Shown here in pieces: positions 27,301-41,360 of a stretch of 64,000 bases of DNA. A program made the position numbers and the translations under genes. Within the stretch, counting starts at the first letter, position 1. Every line of letters starts with the position of its first letter. A model generated the notes under the pieces. The model had not been told where the DNA came from, ran no database searches, and saw only the letters and a program-made list of their open reading frames with translations. The stretch is from NCBI GenBank assembly GCA_963966185.1, contig CAWZYM010000154.1, positions 1 to 64,000 of the forward strand. The letters are read 5' to 3'. The DNA is from Rhabditoides inermis. Lineage: Eukaryota; Nematoda; Chromadorea; Rhabditida; Rhabditidae.

Positions 27301-30300
27301 CATGAATATCTTTGTGAAAAGTTCTAAACCCCTGAACATCTTTGTGAAAAGTTCTAAACTGTTCTAGGGAAAAGTTCTAAATTCCTGAACATCTGTGAAA
27401 AGTTCTAAACTGTTCTAGGGTAAAGTTCTAAACTTCTGAACATCTTTGTGAAAAGTTCTAAACTGTTCTAGGGTAAAGTTCTAAACCCCTAAACATCTTT
27501 GTGAAAAGTTCTGAACACATGAATATCTTTGTGAAAAGTTCTAAACCCCTAAACATCTTTGTGAAAAGTTCTAAACTGTTCTAGGGAAAAGTTCTGAATT
27601 TCTGAACATCTTTGTGAAAAGTTCTAAACTATTCTAGGGAGAAGTTCTAAACTCCTGAACATCTTTGTGAAAAGTTCTTAACTGTTCTAGGGAAAAGTTC
27701 TAAACTCCTGAACATCTTTGTGAAAAGTTCTGAACTGTTCTAGAAGAAAGTTCTAAACTCCTGAACATCTTTGTGAAAAGTTCTAAACTGTTCAGGGAAA
27801 AAAGTTCTGAACTCCTGAACATCTTTGTGAAAAGTTCTTAATTGTTCCAGAAAAAGTTCTTAACTTCTGAACAGCTTTGTGAAAAGTTTAAAACTGTTCA
27901 GGGAAAAGTTCTTAACACATGAACATCTTTGTGAAAAGTTCTAAACTCCTGAATATCTTTGTGAAAAGTTCTAAACCCCTAAACATCTTTGTGAGAAGTT
28001 CTAAACTGTTCTAGGGAAAAGTTCTAAATTCCTGAACATCTTTGTGAAAAGTTCTAAACTACTCTAGGGAAGTTCTAAACTACTGAACATCTTTGTGAAA
28101 AGTTCTGAACTGTTCTAGGGAAAAGTTCTAAACTCCTGAACATCTTTGTGAAAAGTTCTAAACTGTTCTAGGGTAAAGTTCTAAACCCCTAAACATCTTT
28201 GTGAAAAGTTCTGAACACATGAATATCTTTGTGAAAAGTTCTAAACCCCTAAACATCTTTGTGAAAAGTTCTAAACTGTTCTAGGAAAAAGTTCTGAATT
28301 TCTGAACATCTTTGTGAAAAGTTCTAAACTATTCTAGGGAAAAGTTCTAAACTCCTGAACATCTTTGTGAAAAGTTCTTAACTGTTCTAGGGAAAAGTTC
28401 TAAACTCCTGAACATCTTTGTGAAAAGTTCTGAACTGTTCTAGAAGAAAGTTCTAAACTCCTGAACATCTTTGTGAAAAGTTCTAAACTGTTCAGGGAAA
28501 AAAGTTCTGAACTCCTGAACATCTTTGTGAAAAGTTCTTAATTGTTCCAGGAAAAGTTCTTAACTTCTGAACAGCTTTGTGAAAAGTTTAAAACTGTTCA
28601 GGGAAAAGTTCTTAACACATGAACATCTTTGTGAAAAGTTCTAAACTCCTGAATATCTTTGTGAAAAGTTCTAAACCCCTAAACATCTTTGTGAAAAGTT
28701 CTAAACTGTTCTAGGGAAAAGTTCTAAATTCCTGAACATTTTTGTGAAAAGTTCTAAACTATTCTAGGAAAAAGTTCTAAACTCCTGAACATCTTTGTGA
28801 AAAGTTCTAAACTGTTCTAGGGTAAAGTTCTAAACCCCTAAACATCTTTGTGAAAAGTTCTGAACACATGAATATCTTTGTGAAAAGTTCTAAACCCCTG
28901 AACATCTTTGTGAAAAGTTCTAAACTGTTCTAGGGAAAAGTTCTAAATTCCTGAACATCTGTGAAAAGTTCTAAACTGTTCTAGGGAAAAGTTCTAAACT
29001 CCTGAACATCTTTGTGAAAAGTTCTAAACCTCTAAACATCTTCGTGAAAAGTTCTAAACTGTTTTAGGGAAAAGTTCTAAACCCCTAAACATCTTTGTGA
29101 AAAGTTCTAAACTGTTCTAGGGAAAAGTTCTGAATTTCTGAACATCTTTGTGAAAAGTTCTAAACTATTCTAGGGTAAAGTTCTAAACTTCTGAACATCT
29201 TTGTGAAAAGTTCTAAACTGTTCTAGGGTAAAGTTCTAAACCCCTAAACATCTTTGTGAAAAGTTCTGAACACATGAATATCTTTGTGAAAAGTTCTAAA
29301 CCCCTAAACATCTTTGTGAAAAGTTCTAAACTGTTCTAGGGAAAAGTTCTGAATTTCTGAACATCTTTGTGAAAAGTTCTAAACTATTCTAGGGAAAAGT
29401 TCTAAACTCCTGAACATCTTTGTGAAAAGTTCTTAACTGTTCTAGGGAAAAGTTCTAAACTCCTGAACATCTTTGTGAAAAGTTCTGAACTGTTCTAGAA
29501 GAAAGTTCTAAACTCCTGAACATCTTTGTGAAAAGTTCTAAACTGTTCAGGGAAAAAAGTTCTGAACTCCTGAACATCTTTGTGAAAAGTTCTAAACTCC
29601 TGAATATCTTTGTGAAAAGTTCTAAACCCCTAAACATCTTTGTGAAAAGTTCTTAACTGTTCTAGGGAAAAGTTCTAAACTCCTGAACATCTTTGTGAAA
29701 AGTTCTGAACTGTTCTAGAAGAAAGTTCTAAACTCCTGAACATCTTCGTGAAAAGTTCTAAACTGTTCAGGGAAAAAAGTTCTGAACTCCTGAACATCTT
29801 TGTGAAAAGTTCTTAATTGTTCCAGGAAAAGTTCTTAACTTCTGAACAGCTTTGTGAAAAGTTTAAAACTGTTCAGGGAAAAGTTCTTAACACATGAACA
29901 TCTTTGTGAAAAGTTCTAAACTCCTGAATATCTTTGTGAAAAGTTCTAAACCCCTAAACATCTTTGTGAAAAGTTCTAAACTGTTCTAGGGAAAAGTTCT
30001 AAATTCCTGAACATCTTTGTGAAAAGTTCTAAACTATTCTAGGGAAAAGTTCTAAACCCCTAAACATCTTTGTGAAAAGTTCTGAACACATGAATATCTT
30101 TGTGAAAAGTTCTGAACCCCTAAACATCTTTGTGAAAAGTTCTAAACTGTTCTAGGGAAAAGTTCTAAATTCCTGAACATTTTTGTGAAAAGTTCTAAAC
30201 TATTCTAGGAAAAAGTTCTAAACTCCTGAACATCTTTGTGAAAAGTTCTAAACTGTTCTAGGGTAAAGTTCTAAACCCCTAAACATCTTTGTGAAAAGTT

Positions 30301-31080
30301 CTGAACACATGAATATCTTTGTGAAAAGTTCTAAACCCCTGAACATCTTTGTGAAAAGTTCTAAACTGTTCTAGGGAAAAGTTCTAAATTCCTGAACATC
30401 TGTGAAAAGTTCTAAACTGTTCTAGGGAAAAGTTCTAAACTCCTGAACATCTTTGTGAAAAGTTCTAAACCTCTAAACATCTTCGTGAAAAGTTCTAAAC
30501 TGTTTTAGGGAAAAGTTCTAAACCCCTAAACATCTTTGTGAAAAGTTCTAAACTGTTCTAGGGAAAAGTTCTGAATTTCTGAACATCTTTGTGAAAAGTT
30601 CTAAACTATTCTAGGGTAAAGTTCTAAACTTCTGAACATCTTTGTGAAAAGTTCTAAACTGTTCTAGGGTAAAGTTCTAAACCCCTAAACATCTTTGTGA
30701 AAAGTTCTGAACACATGAATATCTTTGTGAAAAGTTCTAAACCCCTAAACATCTTTGTGAAAAGTTCTAAACTGTTCTAGGGAAAAGTTCTGAATTTCTG
30801 AACATCTTTGTGAAAAGTTCTAAACTTTTCTAGGGAAAAGTTCTAAACTCCTGAACATCTTTGTGAAAAGTTCTTAACTGTTCTAGGGAAAAGTTCTAAA
30901 CTCCTGAACATCTTTGTGAAAAGTTCTGAACTGTTCTAGAAGAAAGTTCTAAACTCCTGAACATCTTTGTGAAAAGTTCTAAACTGTTCAGGGAAAAAAG
31001 TTCTGAACTCCTGAACATCTTTGTGAAAAGTTCTAAACTCCTGAATATCTTTGTGAAAAGTTCTAAACCCCTAAACATCT
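23479..31080 (+). repeat. Satellite A 4578-bp duplication domain
   Basis: The CTCTAGGGAAGTTC marker at 23479 recurs at 28057, and an identical 183-nt segment at 24877 recurs at 29455; both are 4578 bp apart. The same 183-nt segment also lies at 26446 and 30896 (4450 bp apart, so the copies differ by a net 128 bp in between). Each of the four segments gives an identical spurious 60-codon minus-strand frame. About 25080-25340 is locally duplicated as about 25376-25640. The run of these copies ends near 31080, beyond which variant order becomes less regular. Confidence 0.7.
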
Positions 31081-34000
31081 TTGTGAGAAGTTCTAAACTG
31101 TTCTAGGGAAAAGTTCTAAATTCCTGAACATCTTTGTGAAAAGTTCTAAACTATTCTAGGGAAAGTTCTAAACTACTGAACATCTTTGTGAAAAGTTCTG
31201 AACTGTTCTAGGGAAAAGTTCTAAACTGCTGAACATCTTTGTGAAAAGTTCTAAACTGTTCTAGGGTAAAGTTCTAAACCCCTAAACATCTTTGTGAAAA
31301 GTTCTGAACACATGAATAACTTTGTGAAAAGTTCTTAACCCCTAAACATCTTTGTGAAAAGTTCTAAACTGTTCTAGGGAAAAGTTCTACATTCCTGAAC
31401 ATCTTTGTGAAAAGTTCTAAACTATTTTAGGGAAAAGTTCTAAACTACTGAACATCTTTGTGAAAAGTTCTGAACTGTTCTAGGGAAAAGTTCTAAACTC
31501 CTGAACATCTTTGTGAAAGGTTCTAAACTGTTCTAGGGTAAAGTTCTAAACCCCTAAACATCTTTGTGAAAAGTTCTGAACACATGAATATCTTTGTGAA
31601 AAGTTCTAAACCCCTAAACATCTTTGTGAAAAGTTCTAAACTGTTCTAGGGAAAAGTTCTAAATTCCTGAACATCTTTGTGAGAAGTTCTAAACTATTCT
31701 AGGAAAAAGTTCTAAACTACTGAACATCTTTGTGAAAAATGCTAAACTGTTCTACGGAAAAGTTCTAAACTCCTAAACATCTTTGTGAAAAGTTCTAAAC
31801 TGTTCTAGGGAAAAGTTCTAAATTCCTGAACATCTTTGTGAAAAGTTCTAAACTGTTCTAGGAAAAAGTTCTAAACTACTGAACATATTTGTGAAAAGTT
31901 CTCAACTGTTCTAGGGAAAAGTTCTAAACTCCTGAACATCTTTGTGAAAAGTTCTAAACTGTTCTAGGGTAAAGTTCTAAACCCCTAAACATCTTTGTGA
32001 AAAGTTCTGAACACATGAATATCTTTGTGAAAAGTTCTAAACGCCTAAACATCTTTGTGAAAAGTTCTAAACTGTTCTAGGGAAAAGTTCTAAATTCCTG
32101 AACATCTTTGTGAAAAGTTCTAACTTATTCTAGGAAAAAGTTCTAAACTACTGAACATCTTTGTGAAAAATGCTAAACTGTTCTACGGAAAAGTTCTAAA
32201 CTCCTAAACATCTTTGTGAAAAGTTCTAAACTGTTCTAGGGAAAAGTTCTAAATTCCTGAACATCTTTGTGAAAAGTTCTAAACTGTTCTAGGAAAAAGT
32301 TCTAAACTACTGAACATATTTGTGAAAAGTTCTGAACTGTTCTAGGGAAAAGTTCTAAATTCCTGAACATCTTTGTGAAAAGTTCTAAACTAATCTAGGG
32401 AAAAGTTCTAAACTACTGAACATCTTTGTGAAAAGTTCTGAACTGTTCTAGGGAAAAGTTCTAAACTCCTGAACATCTTTGTGAAAAGTTCTAAACTGTT
32501 CTAGGGTAAAGTTCTAAACCCCTAAACATCTTTGTGAAAAGTTCTGAACACATGAATATCTTTGTGAAAAGTTCTAAACCCCTAAACATCTTTGTGAAAA
32601 GTTCTAAACTGTTCTAAAAAAAAGTTCTAAATTCCTGAACATCTTTGTGAAAAGTTCTAAACTATTCTAGGAAAAAGTTCTAAACTACTGAACATCTTTG
32701 TGAAAAATGCTAAACTGTTCTACGGAAAAGTTCTAAACCCCTAAACATCTTTGTGAAAAGTTCTAAACTGTTCTAGGGAAAAGTTCTAAACTCCTGAACA
32801 TCTTTGTGAAAAGTTCTTAACTGTTCTAGGGAAAAGTTCTAAACTCCTGAACATCTTTGTGAAAAGTTCTGAACTGTTCTAGAAGAAAGTTCTAAACTCC
32901 TGAACATCTTTGTGAAAAGTTCTAAACTGTTCAGGGAAAAAAAGTTCTGAACTCCTGAACATCTTTGTGAAAAGTTCTGAACTGTTCTAGGGAAAAGTTC
33001 TAAACTCCTGAACATCTTTGTGAAAAGTTCTAAACTGTTCTAGGGTAAAGTTCTAAACCCCTAAACATCTTTGTGAAAAGTTCTGAACACATGAATATCT
33101 TTGTGAAAAGTTCTAAACCCCTAAACATCTTTGTGAAAAGTTCTAAACTGTTCAAAAAAAAAGTTCTGAATTCCTGAACATCTTTGTGAAAAGTTCTAAA
33201 CTAATCTAGGAAAAAGTTCTAAACTACTGAACATCTTTGTGAAAAATGCTAAACTGTTCTACGGAAAAGTTCTAAACCCCTAAACATCTTTGTGAAAAGT
33301 TCTAAACTGTTCTAGGGAAAAGTTCTGAATTTCTGAACATCTTTGTGAAAAGTTCTAAACTATTCTAGGGAAAAGTTCTAAACTCCTGAACATCTTTGTG
33401 AAAAGTTCTTAACTGTTCTAGGGAAAAGTTCTAAACTCCTGAACATCTTTGTGAAAAGTTCTGAACTGTTCTAGAAGAAAGTTCTAAACTCCTGAACATC
33501 TTTGTGAAAAGTTCTAAACTGTTCAGGGAAAAAAAGTTCTGAACTCCTGAACATCTTTGTGAAAAGTTCTTAATTGTTCCAGGAAAAGTTCTTAACTTCT
33601 GAACAGCTTTGTGAAAAGTTTAAAACTGTTCAGGGAAAAGTTCTTAACACATGAACATCTTTGTGAAAAGTTCTAAACTCCTGAATATCTTTGTGAAAAG
33701 TTCTAAACCCCTAAACATCTTTGTGAGAAGTTCTAAACTGTTCTAGGGAAAAGTTCTAAATTCCTGAACATCTTTGTGAAAAGTTCTAAACTATTCTAGG
33801 GAAAGTTCTAAACTACTGAACATCTTTGTGAAAAGTTCTGAACTGTTCTAGGGAAAAAGTTCTAAACTCCTGAACATCTTTGTGAAAAGTTCTAAACTGT
33901 TCTAGGGTAAAGTTCTAAACCCCTAAACATCTTTGTGAAAAGTTCTGAACACATGAATATCTTTGTGAAAAGTTCTTAACCCCTAAACATCTTTGTGAAA

Positions 34001-36599
34001 AGTTCTAAACTGTTCTAGGGAAAAGTTCTAAATTCCTGAACATCTTTGTGAAAAGTTCTAAACTATTTTAGGGAAAAGTTCTAAACTACTGAACATCTTT
34101 GTGAAAAGTTCTGAACTGTTCTAGGGAAAAGTTCTAAACTCCTGAACATCTTTGTGAAAAGTTCTAAACTGTTCTAGGGTAAAGTTCTAAACCCCTAAAC
34201 ATCTTTGTGAAAAGTTCTTAACACATGAACATCTTTGTGAAAAGTTCTAAACTCCTGAATATCTTTGTGAAAAGTTCTAAACGCCTAAACATCTTTGTGA
34301 AAAGTTCTTAACTGTTCTAGGGAAAAGTTCTAAACTACTGAACATATTTGTGAAAAGTTCTGAACTGTTCTAGGGAAAAGTTCTAAATTCCTGAACATCT
34401 TTGTGAAAAGTTCTCAACTGTTCTAGGGAAAAGTTCTAAACTCCTGAACATCTTTGTGAAAAGTTCTAAACTGTTCTAGGGTAAAGTTCTAAACCCCTAA
34501 ACATCTTTGTGAAAAGTTCTGAACACATGAATATCTTTGTGAAAAGTTCTAAACGCCTAAACATCTTTGTGAAAAGTTCTAAACTGTTCTAGGGAAAAGT
34601 TCTAAATTCCTGAACATCTTTGTGAAAAGTTCTAACTTATTCTAGGAAAAAGTTCTAAACTACTGAACATCTTTGTGAAAAATGCTAAACTGTTCTACGG
34701 AAAAGTTCTAAACTCCTAAACATCTTTGTGAAAAGTTCTAAACTGTTCTAGGGAAAAGTTCTAAATTCCTGAACATCTTTGTGAAAAGTTCTAAACTGTT
34801 CTAGGAAAAAGTTCTAAACTACTGAACATATTTGTGAAAAGTTCTGAACTGTTCTAGGGAAAAGTTCTAAATTCCTGAACATCTTTGTGAAAAGTTCTAA
34901 ACTAATCTAGGGAAAAGTTCTAAACTACTGAACATCTTTGTGAAAAGTTCTGAACTGTTCTAGGGAAAAGTTCTAAACTCCTGAACATCTTTGTGAAAAG
35001 TTCTAAACTGTTCTAGGGTAAAGTTCTAAACCCCTAAACATCTTTGTGAAAAGTTCTGAACACATGAATATCTTTGTGAAAAGTTCTAAACCCCTAAACA
35101 TCTTTGTGAAAAGTTCTAAACTGTTCTAAAAAAAAGTTCTAAATTCCTGAACATCTTTGTGAAAAGTTCTAAACTATTCTAGGAAAAAGTTCTAAACTAC
35201 TGAACATCTTTGTGAAAAATGCTAAACTGTTCTACGGAAAAGTTCTAAACCCCTAAACATCTTTGTGAAAAGTTCTAAACTGTTCAGGGAAAAAAAGTTC
35301 TGAACTCCTGAACATCTTTGTGAAAAGTTCTGAACTGTTCTAGGGAAAAGTTCTAAACTCCTGAACATCTTTGTGAAAAGTTCTAAACTGTTCTAGGGAA
35401 AAGTTCTAAACTCCTGAACATCTTTGTGAAAAGTTCTAAACTGTTCTAGGGTAAAGTTCTAAACTCCTGAACATCTTTGTGAAAAGTTCTAAACTGTTCA
35501 GGGAAAAAAAGTTCTGAACTCCTGAACATCTTTGTGAAAAGTTCTTAATTGTTCCAGGAAAAGTTCTTAACTTCTGAACAGCTTTGTGAAAAGTTTAAAA
35601 CTGTTCAGGGAAAAGTTCTTAACACATGAACATCTTTGTGAAAAGTTCTAAACTCCTGAATATCTTTGTGAAAAGTTCTAAACCCCTAAACATCTTTGTG
35701 AGAAGTTCTAAACTGTTCTAGGGAAAAGTTCTAAATTCCTGAACATCTTTGTGAAAAGTTCTAAACTATTCTAGGGAAAGTTCTAAACTACTGAACATCT
35801 TTGTGAAAAGTTCTGAACTGTTCTAGGGAAAAAGTTCTAAACTCCTGAACATCTTTGTGAAAAGTTCTAAACTGTTCTAGGGTAAAGTTCTAAACCCCTA
35901 AACATCTTTGTGAAAAGTTCTGAACACATGAATATCTTTGTGAAAAGTTCTTAACCCCTAAACATCTTTGTGAAAAGTTCTAAACTGTTCTAGGGAAAAG
36001 TTCTAAATTCCTGAACATCTTTGTGAAAAGTTCTAAACTATTTTAGGGAAAAGTTCTAAACTACTGAACATCTTTGTGAAAAGTTCTGAACTGTTCTAGG
36101 GAAAAGTTCTAAACTCCTGAACATCTTTGTGAAAAGTTCTAAACTGTTCTAGGGTAAAGTTCTAAACCCCTAAACATCTTTGTGAAAAGTTCTGAACACA
36201 TGAATATCTTTGTGAAAAGTTCTAAACCCCTAAACATCTTTGTGAAAAGTTCTAAACTGTTCTAGGGAAAAGTTCTAAATTCCTGAACATCTTTGTGAAA
36301 AGTTCTTAACTATTCTAGGAAAAAGTTCTAAACTACTGAACATCTTTGTGAAAAATGCTAAACTGTTCTACGGAAAAGTTCTAAACCCCTAAACATCTTT
36401 GTGAAAAGTTCTAAACTGTTCTAGGGAAAAGTTCTAAATTCCTGAACATCTTTGTGAAAAGTTCTAAACTGTTCTAGGAAAAAGTTCTAAACTACTGAAC
36501 ATCTTTGTGAAAAGTTCTGAACTGTTCTAGGGAAAAGTTCTAAACTCCTGAACATCTTTGTGAAAAGTTCTAAACTGTTCTAGGGTAAAGTTCTAAACC

Positions 36600-39500
36600 C
36601 CTAAACATCTTTGTGAAAAGTTCTGAACACATGAATATCTTTGTGAAAAGTTCTAAACGCCTAAACATCTTTGTGAAAAGTTCTAAACTGTTCTAGGGAA
36701 AAGTTCTAAATTCCTGAACATCTTTGTGAAAAGTTCTAAACTATTCTAGGAAAAAGTTCTAAACTACTGAACATCTTTGTGAAAAATGCTAAACTGTTCT
36801 ACGGAAAAGTTCTAAACTCCTAAACATCTTTGTGAAAAGTTCTAAACTGTTCTAGGGAAAAGTTCTAAATTCCTGAACATCTTTGTGAAAAGTTCTAAAC
36901 TGTTCTAGGAAAAAGTTCTAAACTACTGAACATATTTGTGAAAAGTTCTGAACTGTTCTAGGGAAAAGTTCTTAATTCCTGAACATCTTTGTGAAAAGTT
37001 CTAAACTAATCTAGAGAAAAGTTCTAAACTACTGAACATCTTTGTGAAAAGTTCTGAACTGTTCTAGGGAAAAGTTCTAAACTCCTGAACATCTTTGTGA
37101 AAAGTTCTAAACTGTTCTAGGGTAAAGTTCTAAACCCCTAAACATCTTTGTGAAAAGTTCTGAACACATGAATATCTTTGTGAAAAGTTCTAAACCCCTA
37201 AACATCTTTGTGAAAAGTTCTAAACTGTTCTAGGAAAAAGTTCTAATTTCCTGAACATCTTTGTGAAAAGTTCTAAACTATTCTAGGAAAAAGTTCTAAA
37301 CTACTGAACATCTTTGTGAAAAATGCTAAACTGTTCTACGGAAAAGTTCTAAACTCCTAAACATCTTTGTGAAAAGTTCTAAACTGTTCTAGGGAAAAGT
37401 TCTAAATTCCTGAACATCTTTGTGAAAAGTTCTAAACTGTTCTAGGAAAAAGTTCTAAACTACTGAACATATTTGTGAAAAGTTCTGAACTGTTCTAGGG
37501 AAAAGTTCTAAACTCCTGAACATCTTTGTGAAAAGTTCTAAACTGTTCTAGGGTAAAGTTCTAAACCCCTAAACATCTTTGTGAAAAGTTCTGAACACAT
37601 GAATATCTTTGTGAAAAGTTCTAAACCCCTAAACATCTTTGTGAAAAGTTCTAAACTGTTCTAGGGAAAAGTTCTAAATTCCTGAACATCTTTGTGAAAA
37701 GTTCTTAACTATTCTAGGAAAAAGTTCTAAACTACTGAACATCTTTGTGAAAAATGCTAAACTGTTCTACGGAAAAGTTCTAAACTCCTAAACATCTTTG
37801 TGAAAAGTTCTAAACTGTTCTAGGGAAAAGTTCTAAATTCCTGAACATCTTTGTGAAAAGTTCTAAACTGTTCTAGGAAAAAGTTCTAAACTACTGAACA
37901 TATTTGTGAAAAGTTCTGAACTGTTCTAGGGAAAAGTTCTAAACTCCTGAACATCTTTGTGAAAAGTTCTAAACTGTTCTAGGATAAAGTTCTAAACCCC
38001 TAAACATCTTTGTGAAAAGTTCTGAACACATGAATATCTTTGTGAAAAGTTCTAAACGCCTAAACATCTTTGTGAAAAGTTCTTAACTGTTCTAGGGAAA
38101 AGTTCTAAATTCCTGAACATCTTTGTGAAAAGTTCTAAACTATTCTAGGAAAAAGTTCTAAACTACTGAACATCTTTGTGAAAAATGCTAAACTGTTCTA
38201 CGGAAAAGTTCTAAATTCCTGAACATCTTTGTGAAAAGTTCTAAACTGTTCTAGGAAAAAGTTCTAAACTACTGAACATATTTGTGAAAAGTTCTGAACT
38301 GTTCTAGGGAAAAGTTCTAAACTCCTGAACATCTTTGTGAAAAGTTCTAAACTGTTCTAGGGTAAAGTTCTAAACCCCTAAACATCTTTGTGAAAAGTTC
38401 TGAACACATGAATATCTTTGTGAAAAGTTCTAAACGCCTAAACATCTTTGTGAAAAGTTCTTAACTGTTCTAGGGAAAAGTTCTAAACTCCTGAACATCT
38501 TTGTGAAAAGTTCTAAACTGTTCTAGGGTAAAGTTCTAAACCCCTAAACATCTTTGTGAAAAGTTCTAAACCCCTAAACATCTTTGTGAAAAGTTCTAAA
38601 CTGTTCTAGGGAAAAGTTCTAAATTCCTGAACATCTTTGTGAAAAGTTCTTAACTATTCTAGGAAAAAGTTCTAAACTACTGAACATCTTTGTGAAAAAT
38701 GCTAAACTGTTCTACGGAAAAGTTCTAAACTCCTAAACATCTTTGTGAAAAGTTCTAAACTTTTCTAGGGAAAAGTTCTAAATTCCTGAACATCTTTGTG
38801 AAAAGTTCTAAACTGTTCTAGGAAAAAGTTCTAAACTACTGAACATATTTGTGAAAAGTTCTGAACTGTTCTAGGGAAAAGTTCTAAACTCCTGAACATC
38901 TTTGTGAAAAGTTCTAAACTGTTCTAGGGTAAAGTTCTAAACCCCTAAACATCTTTGTGAAAAGTTCTGAACACATGAATATCTTTGTGAAAAGTTCTAA
39001 ACGCCTAAACATCTTTGTGAAAAGTTCTAAACTGTTCTAGGGAAAAGTTCTAAATTCCTGAACATCTTTGTGAAAAGTTCTAAACTATTCTAGGAAAAAG
39101 TTCTAAACTACTGAACATCTTTGTGAAAAATGCTAAACTGTTCTACGGAAAAGTTCTAAACTCCTAAACATCTTTGTGAAAAGTTCTAAACTGTTCTAGG
39201 GAAAAGTTCTAAATTCCTGAACATCTTTGTGAAAAGTTCTAAACTGTTCTAGGAAAAAGTTCTAAACTACTGAACATATTTGTGAAAAGTTCTGAACTGT
39301 TCTAGGGAAAAGTTCTTAATTCCTGAACATCTTTGTGAAAAGTTCTAAACTAATCTAGAGAAAAGTTCTAAACTACTGAACATCTTTGTGAAAAGTTCTG
39401 AACTGTTCTAGGGAAAAGTTCTAAACTCCTGAACATCTTTGTGAAAAGTTCTAAACTGTTCTAGGGTAAAGTTCTAAACCCCTAAACATCTTTGTGAAAA

Positions 39501-41360
39501 GTTCTGAACACATGAATATCTTTGTGAAAAGTTCTAAACCCCTAAACATCTTTGTGAAAAGTTCTAAACTGTTCTAGGAAAAAGTTCTAATTTCCTGAAC
39601 ATCTTTGTGAAAAGTTCTAAACTATTCTAGGAAAAAGTTCTAAACTACTGAACATCTTTGTGAAAAATGCTAAACTGTTCTACGGAAAAGTTCTAAACTC
39701 CTAAACATCTTTGTGAAAAGTTCTAAACTGTTCTAGGGAAAAGTTCTAAATTCCTGAACATCTTTGTGAAAAGTTCTAAACTGTTCTAGGAAAAAGTTCT
39801 AAACTACTGAACATATTTGTGAAAAGTTCTGAACTGTTCTAGGGAAAAGTTCTAAACTCCTGAACATCTTTGTGAAAAGTTCTAAACTGTTCTAGGGTAA
39901 AGTTCTAAACCCCTAAACATCTTTGTGAAAAGTTCTGAACACATGAATATCTTTGTGAAAAGTTCTAAACCCCTAAACATCTTTGTGAAAAGTTCTAAAC
40001 TGTTCTAGGGAAAAGTTCTAAATTCCTGAACATCTTTGTGAAAAGTTCTTAACTATTCTAGGAAAAAGTTCTAAACTACTGAACATCTTTGTGAAAAATG
40101 CTAAACTGTTCTACGGAAAAGTTCTAAACTCCTAAACATCTTTGTGAAAAGTTCTAAACTGTTCTAGGGAAAAGTTCTAAATTCCTGAACATCTTTGTGA
40201 AAAGTTCTAAACTGTTCTAGGAAAAAGTTCTAAACTACTGAACATATTTGTGAAAAGTTCTGAACTGTTCTAGGGAAAAGTTCTAAACTCCTGAACATCT
40301 TTGTGAAAAGTTCTAAACTGTTCTAGGATAAAGTTCTAAACCCCTAAACATCTTTGTGAAAAGTTCTGAACACATGAATATCTTTGTGAAAAGTTCTAAA
40401 CGCCTAAACATCTTTGTGAAAAGTTCTTAACTGTTCTAGGGAAAAGTTCTAAATTCCTGAACATCTTTGTGAAAAGTTCTAAACTATTCTAGGAAAAAGT
40501 TCTAAACTACTGAACATCTTTGTGAAAAATGCTAAACTGTTCTACGGAAAAGTTCTAAATTCCTGAACATCTTTGTGAAAAGTTCTAAACTGTTCTAGGA
40601 AAAAGTTCTAAACTACTGAACATATTTGTGAAAAGTTCTGAACTGTTCTAGGGAAAAGTTCTAAACTCCTGAACATCTTTGTGAAAAGTTCTAAACTGTT
40701 CTAGGGTAAAGTTCTAAACCCCTAAACATCTTTGTGAAAAGTTCTGAACACATGAATATCTTTGTGAAAAGTTCTAAACGCCTAAACATCTTTGTGAAAA
40801 GTTCTTAACTGTTCTAGGGAAAAGTTCTAAACTCCTGAACATCTTTGTGAAAAGTTCTAAACTGTTCTAGGGTAAAGTTCTAAACCCCTAAACATCTTTG
40901 TGAAAAGTTCTGAACACATGAATATCTTTGTGAAAAGTTCTAAACCCCTAAACATCTTTGTGAAAAGTTCTAAACTGTTCTAGGGAAAAGTTCTAAATTC
41001 CTGAACATCTTTGTGAAAAGTTCTTAACTATTCTAGGAAAAAGTTCTAAACTACTGAACATCTTTGTGAAAAATGCTAAACTGTTCTACGGAAAAGTTCT
41101 AAACTCCTAAACATCTTTGTGAAAAGTTCTAAACTTTTCTAGGGAAAAGTTCTAAATTCCTGAACATCTTTGTGAAAAGTTCTAAACTGTTCTAGGAAAA
41201 AGTTCTAAACTACTGAACATATTTGTGAAAAGTTCTGAACTGTTCTAGGGAAAAGTTCTAAACTCCTGAACATCTTTGTGAAAAGTTCTAAACTGTTCTA
41301 GGGTAAAGTTCTAAACCCCTAAACATCTTTGTGAAAAGTTCTGAACACATGAATATCTTT
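36600..41360 (+). repeat. Satellite A 2344-bp tandem duplication
   Basis: Two rare variants share one offset. CTTAATTCCTG followed by CTAATCTAGAG is at 36971 and 39315, and AGGATAAAG is at 37981 and 40325; both pairs are 2344 bp apart. The order of variants in between is the same, including the CGCCTAAACATC subunits. One 30-bp ACACATGAATATC subunit present near 40.9 kb is missing near 38.55 kb. A further partial copy with CTTAATTCCTG at 41848 follows 2533 bp later. Edges are approximate. Confidence 0.7.

Noticed and set aside
24877..31078. Four identical 60-codon minus-strand frames (24877, 26446, 29455, 30896)
   Set aside because: The identity is due to duplicated satellite A blocks; the peptide is a repeat of LELFTKMFRS from the tandem unit. 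There is no evidence of coding.
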